DNA from: Mayamaea pseudoterrestris | Taxonomy: Eukaryota > Bacillariophyta > Bacillariophyceae > Sellaphorales > Sellaphoraceae | Reading direction: 5' to 3' | NCBI GenBank assembly: GCA_027923505.1 | Contig: BROI01000006.1 | Coordinates: 124,001 to 188,000, forward strand | DNA length: 64,000 bases | In this document: one piece after another, positions 29,825-39,307 of the stretch | Position numbering within the stretch: the stretch's first letter is position 1 | Layout: each line of letters begins with the position of its first letter | The notes under the pieces: generated by a model | Database searches by the model: none | Told to the model about the DNA's origin: nothing | What the model saw: the letters and a program-made list of their open reading frames with translations, nothing else | Translations under genes and position numbers: made by a program

Positions 29825-30826
29825 TTTTGTGTCTAAAGAGTGATAATAGAAGATACTTGTCTTTGAAAATGATCCGCCATCACCTTCGTCGGATGGTGGA
29901 TGTTGCTGCGCTAGAGCTGACGCACGGTCGCGGTTGCCACTTGGAAGAGGGCGCGCGGGCGCGGTGCCCGCGACGGTTTCAGCTTCCGGGTGACAGGGAT
30001 CGCGGTTCGTCTTTTTGAAAACGGATCGTTCCAATTATGCTTTGACATTTTTCCGGGAAAGGCTTATATCGAACGCACGTCGAACAGACCGGAAGATATC
30101 CTTTCTTTCGTTTGAAGTCTACGAGCGTTTCCTACCAAGTGTCTCGTAGGGAAGTCTCGGAAATCACAAGTCGCCTCGATCACTTTTTTGGGCACACAAT
30201 TTGCTCCAACTTCCCGAGAAGTACGATTTTGTTTGCCAGTGAGCGACTTCTTGTTATACAAACGTAAGTTTCCGACCCTTCATGACTGTTGGACCCACGT
30301 TGTTGTGATTATAAGTTGAAAGAGTGTTGTTATATCTTTGCTTGGCGACAGCATCAGCGAGATTCCACCTCTAGAGCTTGGATGGGGTGGAAAAAGATGG
30401 ATTTCTTCGCCGGAAGTGTTTAGCTGACATCAACACTTTGTGTCATGACTATCATGATGATTTTGGAGACGGTGGATCAGTTGTTGCCGTGTGGGAGTGT
30501 TAAAACTTTGACTTTTTCCACTTGGTCGTCCGTCCTCGAGACCCGTCGTTCCATCGGGTTGTTTGTTGACTGCATGGTGGCACTGCTCGCTTGGTTCGCT
30601 CGTGCAGCCGAAGCGGACGCGAGCTGCCTTGCCCGGCCGGCGTCCAACCACGTACTTTTCACGACGCGTCGGTTGAGCCTTTGATTGGTGGTTGCGAACA
30701 CATGCCCCCGTCGCCCCTACTGTAATGTTTTTGAGTCTTGGATGCGCAGCTTGGTTCGTGTGCTTGTCACGTTAGCTAACTTTCGCTTTCTCCCATTAGA
30801 CTCAGACAAACCAAGTATCTATAAAC
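29825..30826 (+). promoter_or_regulatory. Promoter, 5' UTR and UTR intron of the acidic-protein gene, unit B
   Basis: Counterpart of 14534-15536. The UTR intron runs 30264-30805 (GTAAGT donor, CTCAG acceptor). The 144-base block 30071-30214 and the 202-base block 30498-30699 are identical or nearly so to unit A, while the DNA between them has drifted. The near-invariant blocks appear at the same distances from the donor and the ATG as in unit A. Confidence 0.55.
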
Positions 30827-31615
30827 ATGTCTGACTTTGAAGACTTTGAGGAAGGTGCCTTTGACGGTGGCTTTGATGACGCATCTGACGATGATGTTGA
30901 GGACTTTGCTCCCGATGAAGCTGGATGGGAGGGTGATCCTGTGGCAGCGGATCCTGAAGATGACGACGAGGACGATGATGACGAGGATGCCGGTGAAGAA
31001 GATCTTGGTAAGTTGTGAGACTTTGGAATAACCTGCCATGTAGTCTACCGTTTGCTTTGCTAATATGTCATGCGTCATCTTTATTAGGTGACGAGGATAC
31101 CGACGAAGAGGAGGCAAACGATGACGATGCTGCTGCTGGTGACGATGTGAGTCATTTTGGCATGCTATAATGCTAGCTGATGACATAATAAGTATTCTCA
31201 CATATTATGTTTGATATCTTTACAGGATCAGGGAGATGACGACAATGAAGGTGGCGATGATGATGAGGATGACGACGATGAACAAGTCGGCGAGGACGAT
31301 GAAGACGAGGTATGCTTGACGCTCGCGGTGTTTTTGTTCTCGCTTTGGATACTTTGACTAACATTTCAAGTCTTACCTCTTTTGCCAATTTAGGAGGACC
31401 CTGCCACAAGCACGCGAGCTCTCGTCGAAGGACCTGTCCAGTCGGACGATGAAGATGAGGAAGACTACGAGGACAAGGGCGGCGACGATGACGAGGAAGA
31501 AGTTGACGATGAAGACGAAGATGAGGAAGCGCCTGATGAGGAGGGAGATGACGACGATGACGAGGAAGGTGGCGATGATGATGACAAGCCGGCCAAGAAG
31601 CAACGGACTGGATGA
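30827..31615 (+). CDS. Highly acidic nuclear-type protein, unit B (four coding exons)
   Basis: Exons 30827-31007, 31088-31146, 31226-31309 and 31394-31615, with exactly the same exon lengths as unit A. The encoded 181 residues differ at about one position (KPAKKQRTG for KPSKKQRTG). The three coding introns differ freely, and the third donor is GTATGC here against GTAAGC in unit A. Such a fixed protein with drifting introns shows that the acidic sequence itself is under selection. Confidence 0.8.
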
Positions 31616-31674
31616 GGTCTTGTGATTGATGTATGCAGTAGATAAGGTTATATATCTATGTAAAATATCGCCCT

Positions 31675-32397
31675 CTATGAAGCTTTGACCTCGTTGCCAG
31701 TTGTAGTCTTGTAAATGCGCATTTCTTGTTCGTCGTAGACAATGGAAGCGTCAAGGCGTAAGTCAGCTTGTGTAGACATGTCTTCTGCATCTTGAAGCGG
31801 CAGCGCAAAGCGATAAGACAATATTGTAGTCTCTGGAAGACATTCTTTTGCTAGCTTGAGACTTATTCGTTTCATCAAAGGTTTGACACCAAAGATCATG
31901 ACTGTATCGGCATGGGACAGATTGTATGTAAAAAAGTCGCGACAATAGAATTCGGATCGTGTTCGTTCACGAGACGACCAGAGAAACAGCCGTCGAAATT
32001 GCGAAATCAAGTAGAGAGTTGTGTTCAATTCAATGCCAATCGCGCGGTCATATCCAGCCAGTAATGCTTGTCGAACTGCTTCGCCGTCACCACTGCCAAG
32101 ATCGACAAAGACCAATGGTTGTTGATTGCTTATAGTTGTTTGCGGCGCGGAAGCTAAACTTTGATGGCTTCCTAGTCCACGACGCTGTCGATGTATCGAC
32201 ATGGAATATTCCAATGCATGTCGAAGCTTGTGCTTCGGTGTCCCCATGTACGGAAGCGGACTCTTGGAGACGACGAATGGTGCCATGAGTGCCATCGATC
32301 CAATCATGATGCTTCCAGCCACTATTCCGGCTCGAAGCTGGCGCTGTCTTCGCAAGGCAAGGTCAGCAGCACTTTCTATATACAAGTTATCAGTCAT
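31675..32397 (-). CDS. FAM173/ANTKMT-type protein-lysine methyltransferase, unit B
   Basis: 240 residues. The start differs (MTDNLYIESAADLALRRQ) from unit A (MFDCMYVESADDHALRRQ), but the membrane segment and SAM-binding motif VDLGSGDGEAVRQ are unchanged. Replacements lie at the variable linker before motif I (SAPQTTISNQQ) and at the C-terminus (KTTTGNEVKAS). It lies 244 bases from the PEX5 start on the other strand. Confidence 0.87.
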   Translation of the reverse strand: MTDNLYIESAADLALRRQRQLRAGIVAGSIMIGSMALMAPFVVSKSPLPYMGTPKHKLRHALEYSMSIHRQRRGLGSHQSLASAPQTTISNQQPLVFVDLGSGDGEAVRQALLAGYDRAIGIELNTTLYLISQFRRLFLWSSRERTRSEFYCRDFFTYNLSHADTVMIFGVKPLMKRISLKLAKECLPETTILSYRFALPLQDAEDMSTQADLRLDASIVYDEQEMRIYKTTTGNEVKAS

Positions 32398-32641
32398 ATG
32401 TAATATATGAAGTAAACGATTGCTTTAGCGCGCCTTTTTCGACCAAAACAGAGCATCTATTTGTAAGTGAAATCGGACGAAAGCGAAAAGGCGACGTTAT
32501 CTCTGTGCGACATCTACACCGCTGCGACACGTCATCACCCATTCGTTGGCACCTCGCCTTTTGTGCACGATCACCATGACAATTTAGCCGCTCAAACTAT
32601 CCTAGTTGTACTATCTTGCTACTTGACATTTATAACAAAAA

Positions 32642-34318
32642 ATGGCCGACTGTGGCGCAACTGGATCAACGCTCGATCGAGCCGCTCGTGCTCTCTTTGG
32701 GGCAAACGATGCCAAGGCTGCTGCTTCGCTCATGGGGCATGCCGTTGCAGCGTTAGGAGGAGGAGCATCGCAGCAGCAAATGCCGCTTCTCGTGGCGACT
32801 CCAGACACTATTATGCTTCCGCAGACGCAGAGTCAGCAAACGATGAAGCAGCAGCAGCATCATCTGAAAACGCCCGAGCCTGTGCATTCTTTGGAACAAC
32901 AGCAATCACCTTTACAATATCAATCGTTGCAGCAGCATCAGCATACGCAACAGCATCAATTTTATAACCCTCATCAGCAGCCACAACAGGCTCCTCAGTT
33001 CCAGCAGCAGCATGCCCATTTACAAATGATGCAGCAGCAACAGCAGTTTATGATGATGCAGCAGCAACAGCTGCAGTTACAGCTCATGGCGCAACAGCAA
33101 CATCATCATTTGCAGCAGCAGCAGAATCTATCACGCGTGACTCATGAGCAAAAGCATGATGCAGAGTACCATGACGGAGTCGTCCAAGGTGCAACCATTC
33201 AGGAGCTCTCGGCTGCCTGGGCTGAAACTGTTGACGACATTCAGCAAGAACAAGATTTTTACGACGGAAACGTGCAAGGAGCAACGATTGAGGAGCTTTC
33301 CGCGGCATGGGCCGAGGCGCAAGCCGACTATGAGGAGCTGGAAGCGGCCGTCAATCTCGCCAGTGGCTATCAAGAAGAGGAGCACGTGACTCCCGAGTAC
33401 GAGTTTCTCAACCCATTGGCAGATGTTACAGATGCAACCGAAACTCCAGAAGCACCATCAACTGACTGGATGGAGCAAGGCATGCGCCACTTTGCGCAAG
33501 GCGAGCTGCAGGAAGCTGTACGCGACTTTGAAACGGAGCTGCAGCAACATAACATGGACAACGCCACAGCTTGGCGTATGCTTGGTAGATGCCACGCTGA
33601 AAATGATCAGGATCGCATGGCGATTGTTTGTTTGGAGCAAGCAGTTGACCGTGATCCGTACAATCAGGAAGCAAGATTAGCCTTGGGAGTGAGTTACGTC
33701 AATGAGCTCAACCATGCCAAGGCGCTGGAACATTTAAAGGCATGGATCACACATAATCCAAAGTATTCGCAACTCGACATTGGAGAAGACTTGTACGGAG
33801 CTGGCTCTGCCGACAATACCTTTGTAAGCGAACCTGGGTTTGACGAAGTCCAGCGCCTCTTGCTATCGGCACTAGAGTTTGATGCGAGCGATGCAGCCGA
33901 TGTGCTTGGCGCGCTCGGTGTCGTTTACAATGTCAGTCGAGACTATGATGCTGCTATTGATGCGTTCAAACGAGCCATTGCCATTAATGGAGACGATTAC
34001 CAGCTATACAATCGGCTTGGAGCAACATTGGCCAATTGCAGCAAAAGTGAGGATGCCCTTCCAGCCTACAAGCGAGCCATTGAGCTGAAACCAAAGTTTA
34101 CAAGAGCCTGGCTAAACATGGCCATTTCTCATGCGAATCTACAAAATTTTGGTGAGGCATCCCGGTGTTACTTGCAAACGTTGAGTCTGAATCCAGCTGC
34201 GACGCACTGTTGGAGCTATTTGCGAGTAGCGCTCTCGTCGGGACATTACTGGGAACTGCTACCATACGCTGCGGCGATGGATCTTGACTCGTTTCATGCG
34301 CACTTTGATTTTATATAG
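32642..34318 (+). CDS. PEX5: PEX5, peroxisomal targeting signal 1 receptor (intact, unit B)
   Basis: 558 residues, single exon. PEX5 is the cycling receptor that binds C-terminal SKL-type signals in the cytosol and docks at the peroxisome. The N-terminus MADCGATGS carries the cysteine that is mono-ubiquitinated for recycling in known PEX5 proteins. Residues about 60-170 are a glutamine/histidine-rich disordered stretch. Two similar motifs, QGATIQELSAAWAETVD and QGATIEELSAAWAEAQADY, are tryptophan-containing sites likely to bind PEX14/PEX13, though not exact WxxxF/Y. The C-terminal half is TPR repeats, including VLGALGVVYNVSRDYDAAIDAF, LYNRLGATLANCSKSEDALPAY and FTRAWLNMAISHANLQNF. This is the only working PEX5 in the window. 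Confidence 0.93.
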   Translation: MADCGATGSTLDRAARALFGANDAKAAASLMGHAVAALGGGASQQQMPLLVATPDTIMLPQTQSQQTMKQQQHHLKTPEPVHSLEQQQSPLQYQSLQQHQHTQQHQFYNPHQQPQQAPQFQQQHAHLQMMQQQQQFMMMQQQQLQLQLMAQQQHHHLQQQQNLSRVTHEQKHDAEYHDGVVQGATIQELSAAWAETVDDIQQEQDFYDGNVQGATIEELSAAWAEAQADYEELEAAVNLASGYQEEEHVTPEYEFLNPLADVTDATETPEAPSTDWMEQGMRHFAQGELQEAVRDFETELQQHNMDNATAWRMLGRCHAENDQDRMAIVCLEQAVDRDPYNQEARLALGVSYVNELNHAKALEHLKAWITHNPKYSQLDIGEDLYGAGSADNTFVSEPGFDEVQRLLLSALEFDASDAADVLGALGVVYNVSRDYDAAIDAFKRAIAINGDDYQLYNRLGATLANCSKSEDALPAYKRAIELKPKFTRAWLNMAISHANLQNFGEASRCYLQTLSLNPAATHCWSYLRVALSSGHYWELLPYAAAMDLDSFHAHFDFI

Positions 34319-34577
34319 TCAATGTAATGAGTTAGCCTATGACTGTGCTGAGGATATGTAGTTTGTACTGGAAGAAACCATAACAATTCGATATGGAATG
34401 GAATGGATAGCTAAAGAAAATGGCGCGAAAAATGAGAGTGTGACGTCCTCGTCGTTAAGCATGTTGAAGTGCCGCCCGGTGATCGCATCGCAGAATCGCC
34501 TCCATCTTATGATCTATTAGATACATTCATACCGTGTTTCGACTCTTTCTTATAGTATCAGGAAGATAGGAAACACT

Positions 34578-36656
34578 ATGAAGTACTTTCAGACAGCCTT
34601 GTTGCTTTCAGTGCTCGCATTGGAGAGCGATGCGTTTGCGCCGTCGAAAATTCTTTCGCAGGGAAACACCAAGCTCTTTGCCACGGTCGAAGAAACGACA
34701 AACAAAAATGTTGCCCAAACGGAGGACACCAACCGCGACAGTATCATGACTTTCTCCTATGACATGTCCATGGAACCAAAGTACGAGAAACCAACATACC
34801 CAGGCACTGGTAATGGCTTATCGGGCGACTCTGGCGAATACGATGTTGTTGTTATTGGCAGTGGCATGGGCGGCTTGGCGTGCGGAGCACTCTCGGCCAA
34901 GTATGGCGACAAGGTGCTGGTGCTAGAGTCGCACATCAAGTGTGGAGGATCGGCGCATACATTTTCGCGCATGCACAATGGCGGCAAGTATTCCTTCGAG
35001 GTGGGACCGTCTATCTTTGAAGGACTTGATCGGCCGAGTCTAAACCCGCTACGCATGATTTTTGATATTCTTGGAGAGAAAATGCCTGTCAAGACTTACA
35101 CTGGCCTTGGATACTGGACGCCGACTGGGTATTGGCGGTTTCCAATTGGAAGTAAAAGCTCGTTTGAACAGTTGCTCTTGGAGCAGGCCGAGGACGGCCC
35201 AAAGGCAGTCGAGGTATGTCATGATGCGATGACGGCATTGTTATAAAAGCAATGTATGTACGATGCCAATAACATCACCCAATGCTCAATCTCATCTCTA
35301 CAGGAATGGAATCAACTACGAGCCCGGCTCAAGACGCTCGGAGGGTCGACCGCCGCTGTATCTCTGCTCAATTTGAGACAGGATGCCGGTTTCTTGGCAA
35401 CCACGGCGGGAAGTCTTCCCTTTGTCATGACGCATCCAGACGTTTTTCTTGATTTGCCATTGACGTTTGACTCTCTCCACAAGACTGTTGATAAGATTGT
35501 GACAGTGCCATTTCTTCGTAATTTTATCGATACCATGTGCATCTTTTGTGGGTTCCCCGCCAAGGGCGCCATGACGGCACACATGCTTTACATTTTGGAA
35601 CGATTCTTTGAGGAGTCGGCTTGCTACTCTGTTCCCATCGGTGGTACTTGTGAAATGGGCAATACACTGCAGCGCGGCTTGGAAAAGTTCGGAGGGAAGT
35701 TGCAACTTAATGCACATGTGGACGAAATTATGGTTGAGAATGGACGAGCTGTTGGTGTTCGTCTCAAGAATGGAAAAGTCGTCAAGGCGCGAAAGGCCGT
35801 TGTGAGCAATGCGACTCCATTCGACACGGTAAAGATGCTTGGTACGGAGCAAGAGCTGCCACAAGGCGTACAAGACTGGAAGAAGGAGCTTGGAAAGCTT
35901 CCTCGTCATGGAGCTATTATGCATTTGTTCCTTGCGATTGATGCGATAGATTTGGATCTTTCGCATATTGAAGATCCAGCGCATTTGGTGGTACAGGATT
36001 GGGGTCGGTCACTCCAAGACTCTCAGAACCTTTGCAGTTTTTTCATTCCAAGCCTGCTGGATAAATCTTTGTGCCCCGAAGGCAAACACGTCATACATGT
36101 ATATTCGTCTGGTGGTGAACCATATGAGCCGTGGGAAAAGCTAACCCCTGGAAGCGCTGAGTACGAGGCTTACAAGGAGAAGCGCGCCGAGGTGCTCTGG
36201 CAAGCTGTTGAGCGGTGCATTCCAGATGTGCGGCAACGGTTGGAGTTCTCCATCATTGGCTCTCCTCTTGCACATGAAGCGTTCCTGCGGCGAGACAGAG
36301 GGACGTATGGAATGGCGTGGGCCGCTGGGACTTCGGCCCCATACGCTGGCATGCTCAAGAACATCCTGCCGTTTCCTTTCCCAAACTTCAAGACACCTGT
36401 CGATGGTCTGCTCCGATGTGGAGACTCATGTTTCCCAGGCATTGGAACACCAAGTGCGGCAGCGAGTGGTGCGATAGTCAGCTCCTCGTTACATCCCGTG
36501 AAGAAGCACATTGAGATGCTTCAAGAAGCAAGCAAAATTGACCCCATGTACAAGTTTCTTGATCCTGGATTTATGGCAAATGTATACCTTCCCTTCGTTG
36601 AAGGATTAACTCCATCACCTGAGCTGCGAGTAGAAGCAACGGAAAGTGTTAACTAA
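34578..36656 (+). CDS. Carotenoid-isomerase-like FAD oxidoreductase, two exons
   Basis: Exons 34578-35213 and 35304-36656, with a 90-base intron (GTATGT..ACAG) in phase, encode 662 residues. The signal peptide [26 protein letters not shown] carries a DAFAP plastid motif. The FAD-binding fold opens with [21 protein letters not shown] and [18 protein letters not shown]. The C-terminal FAD contact is [23 protein letters not shown]. It belongs to the CRTISO / phytoene-desaturase-related group, enzymes that isomerise or desaturate carotenoids; whether it isomerises lycopene or has another retinoid- or carotenoid-like substrate is not clear. The right edge of the tandem duplication lies in exon 1 at 34802. 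Confidence 0.88.
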
Positions 36657-36967
36657 TGAAAGTCACAGGCTTGCCCGATCGATCGGTCGCCGTCTCGATC
36701 AATTGACTTAGCATGGACCGTCGGTCATCATGGTGTCGGGTTCAGTTATAACAGCTTTATTGATACTGCGATCTAATTATACATAGCTACATACGGCTAC
36801 GTAAACTTTAAGCATGTCTTTAAGCTAAATTTAAATAAGCGCGGGTCATAAAATTTACGTTAGGAGGAGATCGGTGAATATACAATCCATGTACAATAGT
36901 TTTCTTGTCAATGCATTCATAGTTGTTTACCCGCTTGATAAGAAGGCGACGAGGGCTAGAGTTAGTC
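36657..36967. other. Convergent 3' regions, no gene seen
   Basis: 311 bases between the stop codons of two genes facing each other. AT-rich stretches are consistent with polyadenylation regions. No conserved frame, RNA or repeat could be seen. Confidence 0.5.
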
Positions 36968-38388
36968 TTAGTCGCTCTGGGCCGCCTCGTCGGAACAAGG
37001 TGCATGCTCGGCCGTGTAGCTTGCCTTGGGTCGCTCCACAGCGGCACTGCCATGGGCTAGCTCGTATGGATTGCAACCGTAAGAGACACAAACGGGAGAA
37101 TTCGTGTCCGGTCTGGCCTCGGCGGCTGCCGAAGGGTGTGAATATCCTCCTTGGGCGTATAGCAAGCGAAGTCGACCGCGACAAGCTGCCAACTCTTCGC
37201 TGGACCCATGGAGCAGGGAGATCTTGGCAAGCTCGCTCACCAAAAGGTTTGTCGTTGCTCTAGAAGATCCAGGGAGCTCCTCCATGGCTATCATAAGAGC
37301 CGCCACTGCAATGGTTGATGTGCGATGCATGACAAAATAGTAGTCAATCACACTTAGTTCTGTCAGGAACCGCGCAAGCTCTAGCACATCATGCCTCGTC
37401 TCCATCGAAACTGACACTTGCGGGAGTAGCAATAGCATGTGCTTTACAAAGCTAAAGGAGGTCGGAGGATGCATGTGCCAACACAAGGTTCTGCAAAGAA
37501 GCGAATGCACACATTGTTAGTCAGTAGGTCGTCAGTGGGTAGACTATCAATAGGGCGGTATGATTGCCATGCAAACATCCGGAGGGAAGGCAACGGAAGG
37601 CCGACGATGACAGACAAGAGGGGCAATTCAGCCAGGCATATATTTTGATGACGTCAATATAGGAATCGGTGCAGAACGAAAGGATTCCATGACGAAAAAG
37701 TGCCGACCGACGAGCGCATCATCATCATGGCGATATCATCATGAACCAACATGACTGACCTTAGTATAGACATCTCCATGGCCGCCATTTGCTCTGGACG
37801 GAAGTAGCCGCGGCTTAGTTCAATCATGGAAGACATCGAGAGTCGTCCGGGTTCGTGTAGCTTGATGGCGATGAAAAGCGAGGTCATCGCGGCGAGTTGG
37901 AATTGCTTCTTGTTGACCGGCCGAGTGGCAAGGTACTTGTCCAAATAGTGCATTGAAATGCTCACCACTTCTCTGGAGAAATCAAAGTGATCGATTACTT
38001 GATAGGACCACTCACAGATGCGTTCCCTCCAGATCTCGTTAATTCCTGACGTAGACGATGCCGTAGAGGACGAAGAATTTGAGTTGGCCACCGAGTCTCG
38101 AGCCCGGGATGAACTGCCTTCCACTTCGATCTTGCCATCTGAGGAAGAGATTGCTGTTTCCTGTTTGCTAGAATCGAGCTTTTGAGGAATCAATGAGCCG
38201 CTCAGATTTGTGGAAGAGGCTGAAGGTAAGGATTCCGCCGTCTTGTCTTGAGGAGGCAAAGAATCATCATCGTCGAGCTTGAGTGAGGCCAGCTTGGCTT
38301 GAAAGGAAGGTGCGAGGTAGTCTTGAGTGGTGTAGTGCCGAGCCTCTTGCTCCAGCATCCCATTGAGGCGCTCCGTAAGATCCACCAT
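36968..38388 (-). CDS. Diatom-specific cyclin (dsCYC) family protein, two exons
   Basis: Exons 37760-38388 and 36968-37490 with a 269-base intron (GTCAGT..GCAG), joined as MSILR-TLCWHMHPP, encode about 383 residues. The cyclin box reads WRERICEWSYQVIDHFDFSREVVSISMHYLDKYLATRP, then KKQFQLAAMTSLFIAIKLHEPGRLSMSSMIELSRGYF, and continues in exon 2 as TSFSFVKHMLLLLP and HDVLELARFLTELSVIDYYF. This combination is the hallmark of the expanded diatom-specific cyclins, which partner cyclin-dependent kinases and often respond to nutrients or light. A serine-rich disordered N-terminus precedes the box. The first in-frame ATG (38388) is used; the frame is open a little further but without ATG. Confidence 0.9.
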
Positions 38389-39307
38389 GTCTTCCGTGTG
38401 CAACTTTTTGTGTCTTTCGTAAAGTGCGCGCTGACTCGCAGGTCTCCTCGACCTTGAATCAATTCCAAGCCAGCCGTCGACAATGAGGAATCGCTCTAAT
38501 TGGTCCGAATACGGCAGTTATTGCTTGGAAATCGTGAAAGGCCTACCGGCACTCAAGATCACGGTCCTCGGAAGTGCAACCAGCAATGCTGACGATCCCG
38601 AGCGACATTTTTAGAACACGATCTGTCCTGCCGGAGGTGCACTCATTTACTTATGGCGTCGAAGTTTTTGTCCATAGAAATGCAGTCGACAAAGATGAAT
38701 ACTCACTGGCACATCGCGTCATTGGATTCAGGGTGTCTGTTGTGGCCATCGACGAGTGTTCCATATATCGATTTATTTTACTTAATCGTGTCATGCGCTG
38801 GCGTGGCGACGATCGATCGGATGCTTCTTCAACAGGTGAGTAACTTCAGCTTGCAGGACGCTCCACAACACTACGAATGAAATGGCTCGTTTCGTCCGAG
38901 CTGCCTAGGGCATATGCTTGGGGCATTTTTAACATGCGAATGAATTGGCTTGTTTCGTCTGAGCTGCCGAGGCATATGCTGAGGGCACTATTAAATTTCT
39001 ATTGGAAGGAAACGAAGCAACATTTCAATCGTGTTAAAGATTCATTTTGGTTTCTGTGCTCTGATGAGTCTCTCTGCGACATGATAAGACACGAGGTAAG
39101 CGACGACCCATTGATCGCGAGGAAGCAGCGCCTCTGCTGCAGTTGCTGCACCAACTGGGTACAAGTACTGTCAGCACCATACACCATTGTGTAGAACAGA
39201 TACGCAAGTTAGACGAACAAATGAGATAATCGATTGGGTAAATTCGGAAGCTAAACGAGGGGTCAAGTGGGGTGTAAAAAGACATTGCAAGCACCGCCAG
39301 GATCACC
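38389..39307. other. Divergent intergenic region with a short tandem repeat
   Basis: About 920 bases between the cyclin start and the mu-homology gene. Open frames at 38574-38880 and 38877-39194 are weak: their translations match nothing, and a possible intron between them would be only 21 bases. The region must hold two promoters. A direct repeat lies at 38875-38999. Confidence 0.45.
38875..38999. repeat. Imperfect 63-bp direct tandem repeat
   Basis: Two head-to-tail copies, 38875-38937 and 38938-38999, sharing GAATGAA(A/T)TGGCT(C/T)GTTTCGTC and GAGCTGCC..GGCATATGCT, with about ten differences. In one frame both copies read WLVSSELPR. It could be a duplicated regulatory site between the two divergent genes. 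No function is shown. Confidence 0.5.

Larger units (their letters stand above)
19521..34802. repeat. Tandem segmental duplication, right unit (B)
   Basis: 15,282 bases homologous to 4210-19520 in the same orientation and gene order. Its right end lies inside exon 1 of the carotenoid-isomerase-like gene, which continues unbroken beyond 34802. This shows that the right edge is the original context and that the left unit's right edge is the new junction. All ten genes of the unit are open here. Confidence 0.93.

Noticed and set aside
4210-34802. Simple misassembly of two haplotypes
   Set aside because: Not excluded, but the cut gene at the junction, the decayed PEX5 in one unit and strong intergenic divergence fit a true duplication better.
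38574-39194. Two-exon gene between the cyclin and mu-homology genes
   Set aside because: The only donor-acceptor pair gives a 21-base intron, too short for splicing, and the peptides match nothing.
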